From assembly GCA_905221605.1 (NCBI GenBank), contig CAJNDS010000327.1, forward strand, positions 117,501 to 164,615: a stretch of DNA of 47,115 bases. The letters run 5' to 3'. Numbering within the stretch: position 1 is the first letter of the stretch; each line of letters starts with the position of its first letter. Below the pieces are notes generated by a model. It worked only from the letters and a program-made list of their open reading frames with translations, made no database searches and was not told the origin of the DNA. The stretch is from Symbiodinium natans (Eukaryota > Sar > Dinophyceae > Suessiales > Symbiodiniaceae). Shown here in pieces: positions 20,043 to 28,635 of this stretch. A program made the position numbers and the translations under genes.

Positions 20043-20397
20043 CACCCTAAACCCCTAAACCCCTAAACCCCTAAACCCCTAAACCCCTAAACCCCTAAAC
20101 CCCTAAACCCCTAAACCCCTAAACCCCTAAACCCCTAACCCCCTAAACCCCTAAACCCCTAAACCCCTAACCCCCTAAACCCCTAAACCCCTAAACCCCT
20201 AAACCCCTAAACCCCTAACCCCTACCCCTAAACCCTAAACCCCTAAACCCCTAAACCCCTAAACCCCTAAACCCCTAAACCCCTAAACCCCTAAACCCCT
20301 AAACCCCTAAACCCCTAAACCCCTAAACCCCTAAACCCCTAAACCCCTAAACCCCTAAACCCCTAAACCCCTAAACCCCCAAACCCCTCAACCCTAA
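20043..20397 (-). repeat. CCCCTAAA octamer array
   Basis: About 44 octamers, with CCCCTAAC variants at three places in the middle and one CCCTAAA heptamer (about 20226-20238). The uniform octamer contrasts with neighbouring heptamer arrays. Confidence 0.97.
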
Positions 20398-20610
20398 TTC
20401 CTCGGAGTGGCCCCTGGCCTTCCATAAAGGGTTCTGATTTATCGGCCCATGTTAAGGGACCATGCAACTATCCTAAGTGTGCAAAATGCACTCCTGAATT
20501 GGGCTTGTTAGGGGCCTTCAAGGCTTCAGGCTTTCGCGGGTTGCTGAGGGGTACAAGCCCGACAGCACCATGCCCTAACCCCGAAAGCTGCTCCGCCGTG
20601 CTCCAAACCG

Positions 20611-20748
20611 CCCTAAACCCTAACCGAAACCCTAAACCCTAAACCCTAAACCCTAAACCCTAAACCCTAAACCCTAAACCCTAAACCCTAAACCCTAAAC
20701 CCTAAACCCTGAACCCTAAACCCTAACCCCTAAACCCTAAACCCTAAA
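20611..20748 (-). repeat. CCCTAAA array
   Basis: About 19 heptamers with CCGAAA at the left and one CCCTGAA. Confidence 0.95.
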
Positions 20749-21040
20749 CTCAAGGCCTAGGCCGCCCCCCTACAGTTGGGGGGCGGCGCCTCGGCCCCTC
20801 GACCAAGCCGACCCAGGTCGTTCGCCCGCTCCCACATTGGAAGTCGGTGGCGGAGCACGTTCTTCTTGGGACCAGTACTGGTCCCTTATCAAAAGTCAGT
20901 ACCCTAAACCTGGAGCTCCAAGCTCCGTGGCTTCCTGGGACCCCCCCCCCCCCGGGACCCCCCCTGAACCCTTCACAGCAACGTGCCCCAATTGCTCAAA
21001 ACTTTTTTGGTCGTCTGCTGGCCCCTGGCCCCTTGGCCTC

Positions 21041-21122
21041 CCTGGCCCCCCTTGGCCCCCCTTGGCCCCCCTTGGCCCCCCTTGGCCCCCCTTGGCCCCC
21101 CTTGGCCCCCCTTGGCCCCCCT
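21041..21122. repeat. CCCCCCTTGG decamer minisatellite
   Basis: Eight copies of a 10-bp unit, seven of them perfect. A 10-bp unit cycles through all frames and has no stop on either strand, so it opens long Pro/Trp/Leu frames (for example 20837-21379). I treat those as by-products. Confidence 0.93.
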
Positions 21123-21410
21123 GGGATGCCCTCCTTGGTTCCTGGTTGTCCTGGCCCTCTGCCCCTTGGGGTGCCTGGCTCGACCCCGCGCTTCGAGAGC
21201 TGAATAAGTTAGAAGTGTTGTCTGAGTTTAGGCTTAAATCCCTAAAAGGAATAGGTTTGGGTGGCTTTGCCGCCTTGCACGGCGTGGGGTGGGAGAAAAG
21301 TGTTCGATGGGCCTTCCACAAGCGGGCCAAAGCTGCTCTTCGCACCTCACGAGGCTTTCGAGCCTCTGCGGCAGCCTAACCTTCCCAGCATCCACGCTTT
21401 CTTACAGCAA

Positions 21411-21540
21411 GCCCTAAACCCTAAACCCTAAACCCTAAACCCTAAACCCTAAACCCTAAACCCTAAACCCTAAACCCTAAACCCTAAACCCTAAACCCTA
21501 AACCCTAAACCCTAAACCCTAAACCCTAAACCCTAAACCC
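21411..21540 (-). repeat. CCCTAAA array
   Basis: Eighteen perfect heptamers. Confidence 0.97.
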
Positions 21541-24068
21541 AAAACAGGCTATCCGGCCGTCTAGCAGCTTGGCTGCAGCTCAACTCCCAGGTGTTGCTTC
21601 AGTCCATCTTCAGGATGCCCGGTTGTAATCCCTTCCCCTGAGTATTGCGCCTCCCCCTCCCCCCTCCCCCGAATATTAAATACTCCTCTTGTCGGTACAT
21701 CATGGTATACTGGGTGGACTTAATATTAGCGGGTAGGGTTGGTTTAGGGTTTAGGGTTTAGGGTTTAGGTTCAGGGTTTAGGGTTTAGGGTTTAGGGTCT
21801 TGGATTTAGGGTTTAGGGTTTAGGGCTTCTCGCCGCGCCGCGGCAGTAGATTTCATGCAGAGATGGCGCCCCAACACACCCAGCAGGGTGTGAGGGGGCG
21901 GCATATGTCGCGGTGGCGTATATCGAAGTTGGAACTTCGAGCCACCACAACCAGAAAGGCTGGGCTGTTTTATTTTCCCCACCCCCTGCTTACGCAGGCA
22001 TCCCCCCAACTTTTCGCCTTTTAGGGTTTCGGGCTAACGCCCTCAATTCCCACTTCCCACCCCCATCCTTTCAACGGTTGGTAGGATGGGGGGAGGCAGA
22101 CAGGGGTCAGGGTCAGGGGGGGTCGGGCTACCCCAGGCGGGGTACTGCACCGGCACTGGAGGTGCAGCTCGCGCTCAACACAACTCTTTAGGCTTGCATA
22201 GTAAGTCCAAGCAATGGTGTTAGTCGCTGTCGGGTGTAGTTCTGGGTCCAGGCACCCTAGAAAAGGGCGGGTACGGGCTAAGCAGGCCTGGGTGGGAATT
22301 TAGGGTTTAGGGTTTAGGGTTAAGGGTTTAGTTCCGCTAGGGCCGGAAGATTCCACTGCTGTCTTCACTGTTCTAGTTTTGCTAGAACGGGCTCAGAATG
22401 TAATTTGATGACTTCCTCCCGCCACCAACCTGAGTTCAACACACTTTAGGCAGAGATTCCCTGAGCCTTAAACCTGAAACTGTATTCTCGAAACCCGAAA
22501 CCTCCCAAATGCATTTGGTGCGCAACTACTTATGCCAAGGTGAGCAATGCAGTCATGGCCAGCGTCCCCAAGCATCCATTTTGGCTGCTTGGCCTTCTAC
22601 TGCCTGCGGGAAACCCCAACAAATTCAAGAAATTACTTCTTAAATTCTTGACTAACCCATGAAACCCTATAAGACAGCCCTTGAACCTCGAGCCGCGAGC
22701 AGCACGGACCACAACATCTCTCCCCTAAACCCCACACCAGAACTAGGTCTAAGCCCTAAGCCCTAAACCTTCATGAAACAGAGCCACGAACTCTAAGCAC
22801 AAAGCCGAAGTATCGACCTCGTTCATCCCCACCCTAAAGCCAACCAATGTGGGGTAAATGGGGATACTCTGTCGGCGACAGTGCGCTCCAGGGATACTCG
22901 TAGGATTTCTACGAAGTTCTGTGAGCACTCCAGGGACACTCGGCGAAGTTCTCTGCATTCTCTCGGGGTGGGTACTGTACTACCCGGCGGGATTCTCCAG
23001 GGGGTGGGAGAACCTAAACCCTAAACCCCAAACCCCAAACCCCAAACCCCAAACCCCAAAGCCCAAACCCCAAACCCCAAACCCTAAACCCTAAACCCTA
23101 AACCCGAAGAGCGGGGAGCACGTGCGAGGAGAGTGGCTGACTTGAACAACCCCACGCCGAGGGTGAGGATGAAACCCTTATCACCGCAACCCCTCCAAAG
23201 TAATCCCGAAGATCCAAAACCTCAGCATCAAATCCCCGAGACCCTAAATCCTAAACCCTAAACCCTAAACCCCTGAAACCCCTGAAACCCCTGAAGCCCC
23301 TAAATCCCCCACCGCCCCACGCAGGTTAGAAGTCCTTCACGAGATCTTCACGCGGTGACCCGGCTTTCGTTCCTTCAAGGCTTCGTCTAAGCCCCTGCCA
23401 GGGAACCCTAGGGTTCAGGGTTTAGGGTTTAGGGTTTTGGGTTTAGGGTTTAGGGTTTAGGGTTTAGGGTTCGGAGGGTTTCGGTTTCGAAGGTTCAGGG
23501 GGGTTTCAGGATCTCTCAGGTTCACAACCCCCTACGCGCAGAGATGTGGGGCTCTTTCGTGCGCAAGCTCTGGATGGTCGGTTCTCTAAGTTGGGATCCC
23601 CTTTTCGGTTCCCGAAAATGGATACCCTTTGTTTAGGGTTTAGGGTTTAGGGTTTAGGGTTTAGGGTTTAGGGTTTAGGGTTTAGGGTTTAGGGTTTAGG
23701 GTTTAGGGGCTGTTGGGTACCGTTTTTTTGGAGAAATGACCAAATACTGAACCCAATCCGCGTATCTCTTGAATATGTGCATCACTTCTGGCGAACCCCA
23801 GACCTGATATGGCGATGCCAAGCGTGAAGCTCTTTTTCTTGTGGTTTGGCTGGCCGGTACTGACCTCCAAGTCCTAAACCCTAAACCCTAAACCCCTAAA
23901 CCCCAAAGCCTAAACCCTAAACCCCTAAATCCTAAACCCCTAAACCCTGAACCCCATTCTTTTTAGGATTGGCAGTTGTTGCAGCTGCCTTGGTTTGTGA
24001 GCGTCGCACTGTTGTGCTGCCCCCGTTTTGCTGGAACATAGATGCTAAACTCCCTAACCCCCTGCCCT
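21541..24068. other. Telomere-like mosaic, no gene
   Basis: Holds smaller arrays at about 21742-21826 (G), 22300-22330 (G), 23011-23105 (CCCCAAA then CCCTAAA), 23243-23310 (C), 23410-23474 (G) and 23873-23955 (C). A perfect 14-bp palindrome GAACCCTAGGGTTC lies at about 23403-23416, where a C-type unit meets a G-type array. Unique pieces at 21827-22300 and 22331-22990 hold frames of 60-92 codons without recognisable domains. Confidence 0.65.
23631..23707 (+). repeat. TTTAGGG array
   Basis: Eleven perfect heptamers. Confidence 0.96.
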
Positions 24069-24122
24069 TTACCCTAAACCCTAAACCCTAAACCCTAAAC
24101 CCTAAACCCTAAACCCTAAACC

Positions 24123-24168
<46 letters not shown>

Positions 24169-24204
24169 ACCCTAAACCCTCAACCCTAAACCCTAAACCC
24201 TAAA
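24069..24204 (-). repeat. CCCTAAA / CCCTCAA array
   Basis: Seven CCCTAAA, then seven CCCTCAA, then mixed. It has the same clustering of the CCCTCAA variant as 12492-12694 and 39231-39366. Confidence 0.95.
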
Positions 24205-24298
24205 TGCCCCAGCTCTTCCCAGGAACGGCTGCGGCTCCGACCCGGTACAGTGTACCGGACCGCGGTTGAGCCCCGGCTTTCGGTCCCTAAGCAGGGCC

Positions 24299-24398
24299 AA
24301 GGGTTTAGGGTTTAGGGTTTAGGGTTTAGGGCTTAGGGTTTAGGGTTTTAGGGTTTAGGGTTTGGGGTTTGGGGTTTCGGGTTTAGGGTTTAGGGTTC
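24299..24398 (+). repeat. TTTAGGG array joined to a dispersed repeat
   Basis: Fourteen heptamers with TTTGGGG and TTTCGGG variants. The right edge, GGGTTCAGCATCTCA, is the same as at 17651-17665. Confidence 0.92.
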
Positions 24399-24493
24399 AG
24401 CATCTCATGTACTAGCTTTCACTAGTCAAGCAATGTGGTTGTGAAACGGGAGAATACCCACCCACCCAGAGAATCCCATAACATTAAGAAAAT
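24396..24493 (+). repeat. Dispersed ~97-bp repeat, copy 2
   Basis: Diverged copy of 17654-17750, in the same orientation and with the same array on its left. Confidence 0.75.
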
Positions 24494-24831
24494 CAAGGGT
24501 TCCATGGACCCTTGACGCCCTGAAAGCCTAAACCCCAAACCTTGATGCCTTCAGCCCCTAAACTGGGCCTGAAGCCCTGAAACCCTAAATTTAAGAGCCT
24601 CCGGCTCAAGCCTCCGACCCCGCTGGAGCATAGTTCCTAGGTTTCTTGGTTTTTTTAGCGTTTAGGGGGGTTCAGGGCACCTTGTTGCTGCTAAGTAGGG
24701 TTTAGGGTTGAGGGTTCATACACTCTCTCACCCCCCTCCTTCACCCCTCCCGCACCTGCCACAGCAACATCGGACAGTTAGGTGGGGGGAGGGAGGTATT
24801 GAGGATCCTGGTTTAACCCTCAGCCTTGACT
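24494..24831. other. Unique and degenerate sequence, no gene
   Basis: Includes one inverted run CAAGGGTTCCATGGACCCTTG (about 24494-24514), a perfect hairpin-forming stretch, and weak telomere-like traces. No coding signal. Confidence 0.5.
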
Positions 24832-24956
24832 AAACCCTAAGCCCTAAACCCTAAACCCTAAACCCTAAACCCTAAACCCTAAACCCTAAACCCTGAACCC
24901 TAAACCCTACACCCTGAGCCCTAAACCCTAAACCCTAAACCTCGAACCCTAAACCC
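24832..24956 (-). repeat. CCCTAAA array
   Basis: About 17 heptamers with scattered single-base variants. Confidence 0.94.
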
Positions 24957-25049
24957 TTTATAAACCTGACTAGAGAAGCATGGTTGCCCAGGATCGATGC
25001 GCAGAGTCTCAAGAGGATGCGGAGGCGACGTTGGTACGCAAGTGCTTGG

Positions 25050-25211
25050 AGGTTCATGGTACTTATGAACCAATTACAGGGTTTAGGGTTTAGGGTCTAG
25101 GGTTTAGGGTTTATTGCGGTACTTGTGAGTGCACTTCTAACCATATTAGGGCACGGGGCTTGTAAGTGGTTATATGTACAGTTATAGTTGGTTCATATGT
25201 ACCATGAACCT
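25050..25211. mobile_element. Foldback/MITE-like element, copy B
   Basis: Terminal inverted repeats at 25050-25076 and 25185-25211 agree at 25 of 27 positions (outer end AGGTTCATGGTAC). The interior has a TTTAGGG stretch (25078-25113) at the same relative place as in copy A, but longer, and the block CCATATTAGGGCAC. No ORF. It is flanked on the left by GCTTGG, which also flanks copy A on the complementary side. Confidence 0.72.
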
Positions 25212-25224
25212 CAGAAGGGTCAGT

Positions 25225-25583
25225 GGGGTTTAGGGTTTAGGGTTAGGGTTTGGCTCACAGGATTTGGGTTTAGGGCTTAGGGCTTGGGGCTTAGGGTTTA
25301 GGGTTTTAGAGGCTTGCGGTGCTCAACAGACAAAGTGTGGTTTCTCCTTCGGCGAACATCTCGAGCAACAGTCTTGGTCGTCAGCGGCATGCCCAGAAAC
25401 TTGTGAGAACTGGCCTCAAAAAGAATCAACAAACTTCTTCTTCTTCTTCTTCTTCTTAAGGGTGCTACGGGGATCATTGTCTTTTTTTTGTGGGGTTCTT
25501 ACGCACAGAGTTCAACTCCTGATGGCCCGCACGTGCAAGTTGTGTCCCAACTCTTATCCGCGCCTTGAGAACACTCCGCGCTC
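25225..25583. other. Degenerate G-rich array, (TTC)n and unique DNA
   Basis: A degenerate TTTAGGG array at about 25225-25312, a (TTC)8 microsatellite at about 25434-25457, and otherwise unique sequence. The 114-codon frame across it runs through both repeats and is not called. Confidence 0.6.
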
Positions 25584-25792
25584 CGAAACCCTAAGCCCTA
25601 CACCCTAAACCCTAAACCCTCAGCCCTAAACCCTAAACCCTAAACCCTAAACCCCAAACCCTGAACCCAAAACCCAAAACTCTAAACCCCAAACCCTAAA
25701 CCCCAAACCCTGAACCCTAAATCCTAAAACCCCAAAATACCCTAAACCCTAAACCCTAATCCCTAAACCCGAAACCCGAAACCCTAAACCCT
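25584..25792 (-). repeat. Degenerate CCCTAAA array
   Basis: About 28 heptamers with CCCCAAA, CCCGAAA and CCCTGAA variants. Confidence 0.92.
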
Positions 25793-25858
25793 ATGGGTCC
25801 CTCGCGCAGACAGGGAGCCGGGCTGTGCCAGGCGCGCTCAGGGTGTGAAGTGAATGGT

Positions 25859-26086
25859 TGAGTTTATTATTCTTACTATTATTACTACCACTCTTATTAT
25901 TTTTATTATGATTATGATTATGATTATTATTCTTATTACTACCACTCTTATTATGATTATGATTATGATTATGATTATGATTATGATTATTATTATTGTT
26001 ATTATTACTACCACTACCACTCTTATTATTATTATTATGATTATGATTATGATTATGATTATGATGATGATTATTATTATTCATTT
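25859..26086. repeat. ATTATG hexamer / ATT trinucleotide minisatellite
   Basis: A compound array of ATTATG hexamers and ATT triplets with three ACTACCACTCTT inserts acting as higher-order markers. Its length in multiples of three keeps frames open on both strands (Asn/His-rich minus, Ile/Met-rich plus). A short (TG)n follows at about 26106-26120. Confidence 0.93.
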
Positions 26087-26203
26087 TTAGTTTTCATTTT
26101 TTTTTGTGTGTGTGTGTGTGAAAGGTTGAGGGTGTAGCTATGAGGGATCTAAGCCTCAACCCGAAACCCCCCGGAACACCCGAGAGTCCCTAAGCTCCCT
26201 ACA

Positions 26204-26354
26204 CCGTAAGACCCTAAACCCCAGACCCTAAACCCTAAACCCTAAACCCTAAACCCTAAACCCTAAACCCTAAACCCTAAACCCTAAACCCTAAACCCTA
26301 AACCCTAGACCCTAGACCCTAAACCCTAAACCCCAAACCCTAAACCCTAAACCG
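26204..26354 (-). repeat. CCCTAAA array
   Basis: About 20 heptamers, mostly perfect, with CCCTAGA variants at about 26305-26318. Confidence 0.95.
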
Positions 26355-26475
26355 TGGGGCCTTGGGGTTCCAAGTTGCTCGAAAGGCAGTAGAACCCACA
26401 GAGTTCAAGAGCTCCAGGACTCGCGGCTCTTAGTCCTAAACCCGAAAGCAAACCCATAACCCTAAACCCCCTAAG

Positions 26476-26480
26476 CCCGA
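26476..26480 (+). other. Target-site duplication, left (CCCGA)
   Basis: CCCGA immediately before the 5' LTR, repeated at 35311-35315 immediately after the 3' LTR. Five base pairs is the usual duplication size for copia and gypsy integrases. Confidence 0.85.
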
Positions 26481-26767
26481 TGCGGAGCTGCAATTGGTAT
26501 TGTTGAAAGGAGTTAGTGTTGGAAGTTGGAAGGGTTAATGAACCCGGTAATCGTATTTGGCTCAAGATGGGCTTGAACAGAAAGCCACAAGTTCAAAAAG
26601 AAGTGCCTGGGTTCTTAGGGTTTGGTAAGGGTGTGGATTCCTTCCCCCTTTCCTTCCCCCCTGGGTTGCTCTTATCCGTGTTCTTGGTTGTTTCTTGGTT
26701 CGATCTGGGAAATATAAGTTCAGGGCGATTAGGGGAGTTGATTTCCTTCCTTGGTTGTCCCCCCGTA
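26481..26767 (+). repeat. 5' LTR (287 bp)
   Basis: Begins TGCGGAGCTG and ends TCCCCCCGTA. So it has TG at the start but TA rather than the usual CA at the end. It contains AATATAAG (about 26710-26717), a possible TATA-like box, and CGTATTTGGCTCAAGATG at about 26552-26569, which resembles the 3' half of the dinoflagellate spliced leader followed by ATG. It differs from the 3' LTR at about 26503 (T here, A there) and about 26678 (G here, A there). Confidence 0.92.
26552..26566 (+). promoter_or_regulatory. Spliced-leader-like sequence in the LTR
   Basis: TTTGGCTCAAG (26556-26566) matches the last 11 bases of the dinoflagellate spliced leader exactly. CCGGTA upstream resembles its CCGTA start with a few extra bases. 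It sits directly before an ATG (26567). It could be a relic of a trans-spliced transcript, a splice-acceptor-proximal signal or chance. The same sequence is in the 3' LTR at about 35095-35109. Confidence 0.4.
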
Positions 26768-26944
26768 GGTTATGAGCCCAAATTAGGTTCCCTGCGGTTA
26801 AGTGTTCTTTCAAGGTTTTGGGATCAAGAAGCAATGCCTTCTCCGAAGCGATGGCTCCAACTTGCCTCGGATGGTGGACAAGATGGTGGAGCTGGAAATG
26901 GTGCAGCTGAGTCTCTGGGTGAAAGATCGGTGTTGAAGAGGTGA
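26567..26944 (+). CDS. Leader ORF across the LTR end (uncertain)
   Basis: The ATG directly after the spliced-leader-like motif opens a 125-codon frame through the rest of the LTR, across the primer-binding site and up to TGA at 26942-26944. A hydrophobic stretch (PLSFPPGLLLSVFLVVSW) lies at about residues 28-45. I do not recognise the product. The frame before it is open too (from about 26516). Because the LTR part would be the RNA leader, this may be an upstream ORF or a chance frame. Its end overlaps the first bases of the next frame (GTGATTCCC at 26941). Confidence 0.25.
   Translation: MGLNRKPQVQKEVPGFLGFGKGVDSFPLSFPPGLLLSVFLVVSWFDLGNISSGRLGELISFLGCPPVGYEPKLGSLRLSVLSRFWDQEAMPSPKRWLQLASDGGQDGGAGNGAAESLGERSVLKR
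26768..26780 (+). promoter_or_regulatory. Primer-binding site, initiator tRNA-Met half-molecule type
   Basis: GGTTATGAGCCCA lies with no gap after the 5' LTR. Its complement, UGGGCUCAUAACC, is the anticodon stem-loop of initiator tRNA-Met (loop CUCAUAA flanked by GGG and CCC). Drosophila copia and yeast Ty5 prime from an initiator tRNA cut in this loop, and this site has the same design. Assignment depends on the host tRNA having U33, which is seen in many non-animal initiators. Confidence 0.75.
26871..26936 (+). CDS. Short N-terminal ORF joined by a frame break to ORF1 (tentative)
   Basis: A 21-codon frame, MVDKMVELEMVQLSLWVKDR then C, ends at TGA 26934-26936. It is helix-like and reads as the natural beginning of the acidic ORF1 protein. 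Shifting +1 at UGU-UGA gives GAA GAG GTG (EEVIPDAEV), which continues in ORF1. ORF1 itself has no ATG until 27004. The frame before the ATG is also open from about 26802, so the true start is unclear. Confidence 0.35.
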   Translation: MVDKMVELEMVQLSLWVKDRC

Positions 26945-27003
26945 TTCCCGACGCTGAAGTACATCTGGAAGAGGCCTTGGTTGCAGAAAGCCCCAATGCG
27001 GGT

Positions 27004-28635
27004 ATGAATCCCAATAGGGATATGGTTAGCAATGCTGAAGCTGAAGGACGTGCTGTTTCTGTACCGCCAAAGCCTGGTGAAAAAAGGAACTGGGATGCGA
27101 CTGGTGGCATAGATCGTGAAATGGAGGTGACTGTTTTACGAGTGTTACACAAACACGGGTACCAGCCGTCGTCTTCGACTTCGGGTCGAATGGTAGACCA
27201 AGAGTCTCAGACCGATCTGATTGGAGAAGTGCTACAAGCGACCAGGAGGCCGTTGAACAAGATCAAAAAGGGTCCATCTTCGAGTTCCCAAGGTGGTGGA
27301 AGCGGTCACAAACAGAAGGGTGCGGACGGCTTTGAAGCTGCACCTGCTGCTGAATACGCCATGGGGGAGGAGGAGATCCTACAGATGGAGGCTGAACGGT
27401 TGCGACAGCTGTCAGAAGAAGAGGACGAGATGCGACAGGTTTCTGAAAGGGACGGTTTTCGGAAAGACGAGCATCTGATCCAAGCGTGTGATGGCACAAT
27501 GTGGGAATTGCACCTCCATGAAGATGGGAGACAATATTATTACTGCCTGGATACGCACGAAACCAAGTGGACATTGCCGGTGGTAGGTGAAAAGGTGAAG
27601 AGTGACGAGGTGGTTGGGTCTCCTTTGGGCAATGAGCTGGAAATGGAGGCGGCACTGGATTCTTCATCCTCTACTCCGAAGACTGAGTCTACGAGGGCAT
27701 TCCAGGGTAGTGTAAATAGTTTAGGTGAAAAAGATTTTTCCTCTACTATCAGGGATAGCGGTCCTAGGGCTGATGGTGACGCCCCGACCTCGGGTTCTCC
27801 TGATGAGGAAGGGATTCCTGGGAACCAAGCCAACATCGCTGGAGCTCAACACCTGGATCGGGAAGAAACAGAAGCGCTTTCTGAGGGTGGGGCAGCGATG
27901 GAATTGGTGGATCCAGAAGAGAAAATGCCCAATGAGGTGATCGGAACTGTGTCGGCTGCAGAAGAGCGAGTGGTGGATGTGGTACCTGTTGTTCAGGAAG
28001 GTGGTCCTGGAGATTCGGAGGATGGAGAGAAAAAGTTGTGTGTTACGACTGAGGAGGTCTCTTCGTTTGGTGCCAAGAATTCTGCCATTCAAGGGGAAAA
28101 AGAAGCTTCTGGAATAGCTGGAGACACGGATGATCTGAAAAATGAGGCCTGGAGCGCCAATGATGCGCGGGTTGATGCGCCAGATATTACCTGGAGTGCG
28201 AAGGAAGCACGGGTTGAGGTGCATGTGGTGGTACGTTCCACGGGCGACTGCAACAATGGGGCGCAGGTCTCCGCAGCAGCTGATGATGGAGGTTCACAGG
28301 TGGACGCACTGGTGCAACCTGAAGTTAGCAGCGAGGAACGAAATGACAAGGGCTACACCGGAGCCAATGAGGCAGCTGTGGTCAATGATGGTGGAAATTC
28401 TCCTTTGGAGGCCATGGAACCAAAGGAGCCTGCGGTGGAAGAAAGCGTGCCTGCCGTGGATGATCGACTCAATTGCCCTGCAGTGGAAGAAGATTTGCCT
28501 GCTGCAGAAGGTGAGATAAAGGACTCCAATGATGGGTCCACTCCCATGAAGGGAGAAGCGTTGCCGTCTGGAAGTTCACCGGAAGTCGACACCGAGCGAA
28601 CTACAGCAGATGAGGCAAAGCCGGGGAGGTCCTGA
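27004..28635 (+). CDS. Retroelement ORF1: acidic protein with a WW domain
   Basis: A frame of 543 codons from the first ATG (27004) to TGA 28633-28635; the frame is open back to 26923. Residues 167-192 form a WW-type domain: W167, the aromatic triplet Y178-Y180, W189 and P192 are in the expected places. WW domains bind proline-rich or phosphoserine-proline peptides. The rest is low-complexity, rich in Glu, Asp, Ser, Gly and Ala, and probably disordered, with a repeated tract of NEAWSANDARVDAPD-like units at about residues 380-405. No capsid, nucleocapsid or enzyme motif is visible. The stop is embedded in TCC TGA A, and the next ORF is entered exactly by a +1 shift there, so ORF1 and ORF2 may be one protein. 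The position after the leader suggests a gag-like role, which is inference. Confidence 0.8.
   Translation: MNPNRDMVSNAEAEGRAVSVPPKPGEKRNWDATGGIDREMEVTVLRVLHKHGYQPSSSTSGRMVDQESQTDLIGEVLQATRRPLNKIKKGPSSSSQGGGSGHKQKGADGFEAAPAAEYAMGEEEILQMEAERLRQLSEEEDEMRQVSERDGFRKDEHLIQACDGTMWELHLHEDGRQYYYCLDTHETKWTLPVVGEKVKSDEVVGSPLGNELEMEAALDSSSSTPKTESTRAFQGSVNSLGEKDFSSTIRDSGPRADGDAPTSGSPDEEGIPGNQANIAGAQHLDREETEALSEGGAAMELVDPEEKMPNEVIGTVSAAEERVVDVVPVVQEGGPGDSEDGEKKLCVTTEEVSSFGAKNSAIQGEKEASGIAGDTDDLKNEAWSANDARVDAPDITWSAKEARVEVHVVVRSTGDCNNGAQVSAAADDGGSQVDALVQPEVSSEERNDKGYTGANEAAVVNDGGNSPLEAMEPKEPAVEESVPAVDDRLNCPAVEEDLPAAEGEIKDSNDGSTPMKGEALPSGSSPEVDTERTTADEAKPGRS

Noticed and set aside
20837-21379. 180-codon Pro/Trp-rich ORF
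   Set aside because: Its length comes from the CCCCCCTTGG decamer, which has no stops on either strand. The parts outside the repeat show no domain and the minus strand is equally open.
25791-26084. Asn/His-rich ORF on the minus strand
   Set aside because: Direct translation of the ATTATG/ATT minisatellite; the opposite strand is open as well.
1-26480. CRISPR-like regularly repeated arrays
   Set aside because: The repeats are 7-10 bp telomere-type units in direct contact without unique spacers; no cas genes.
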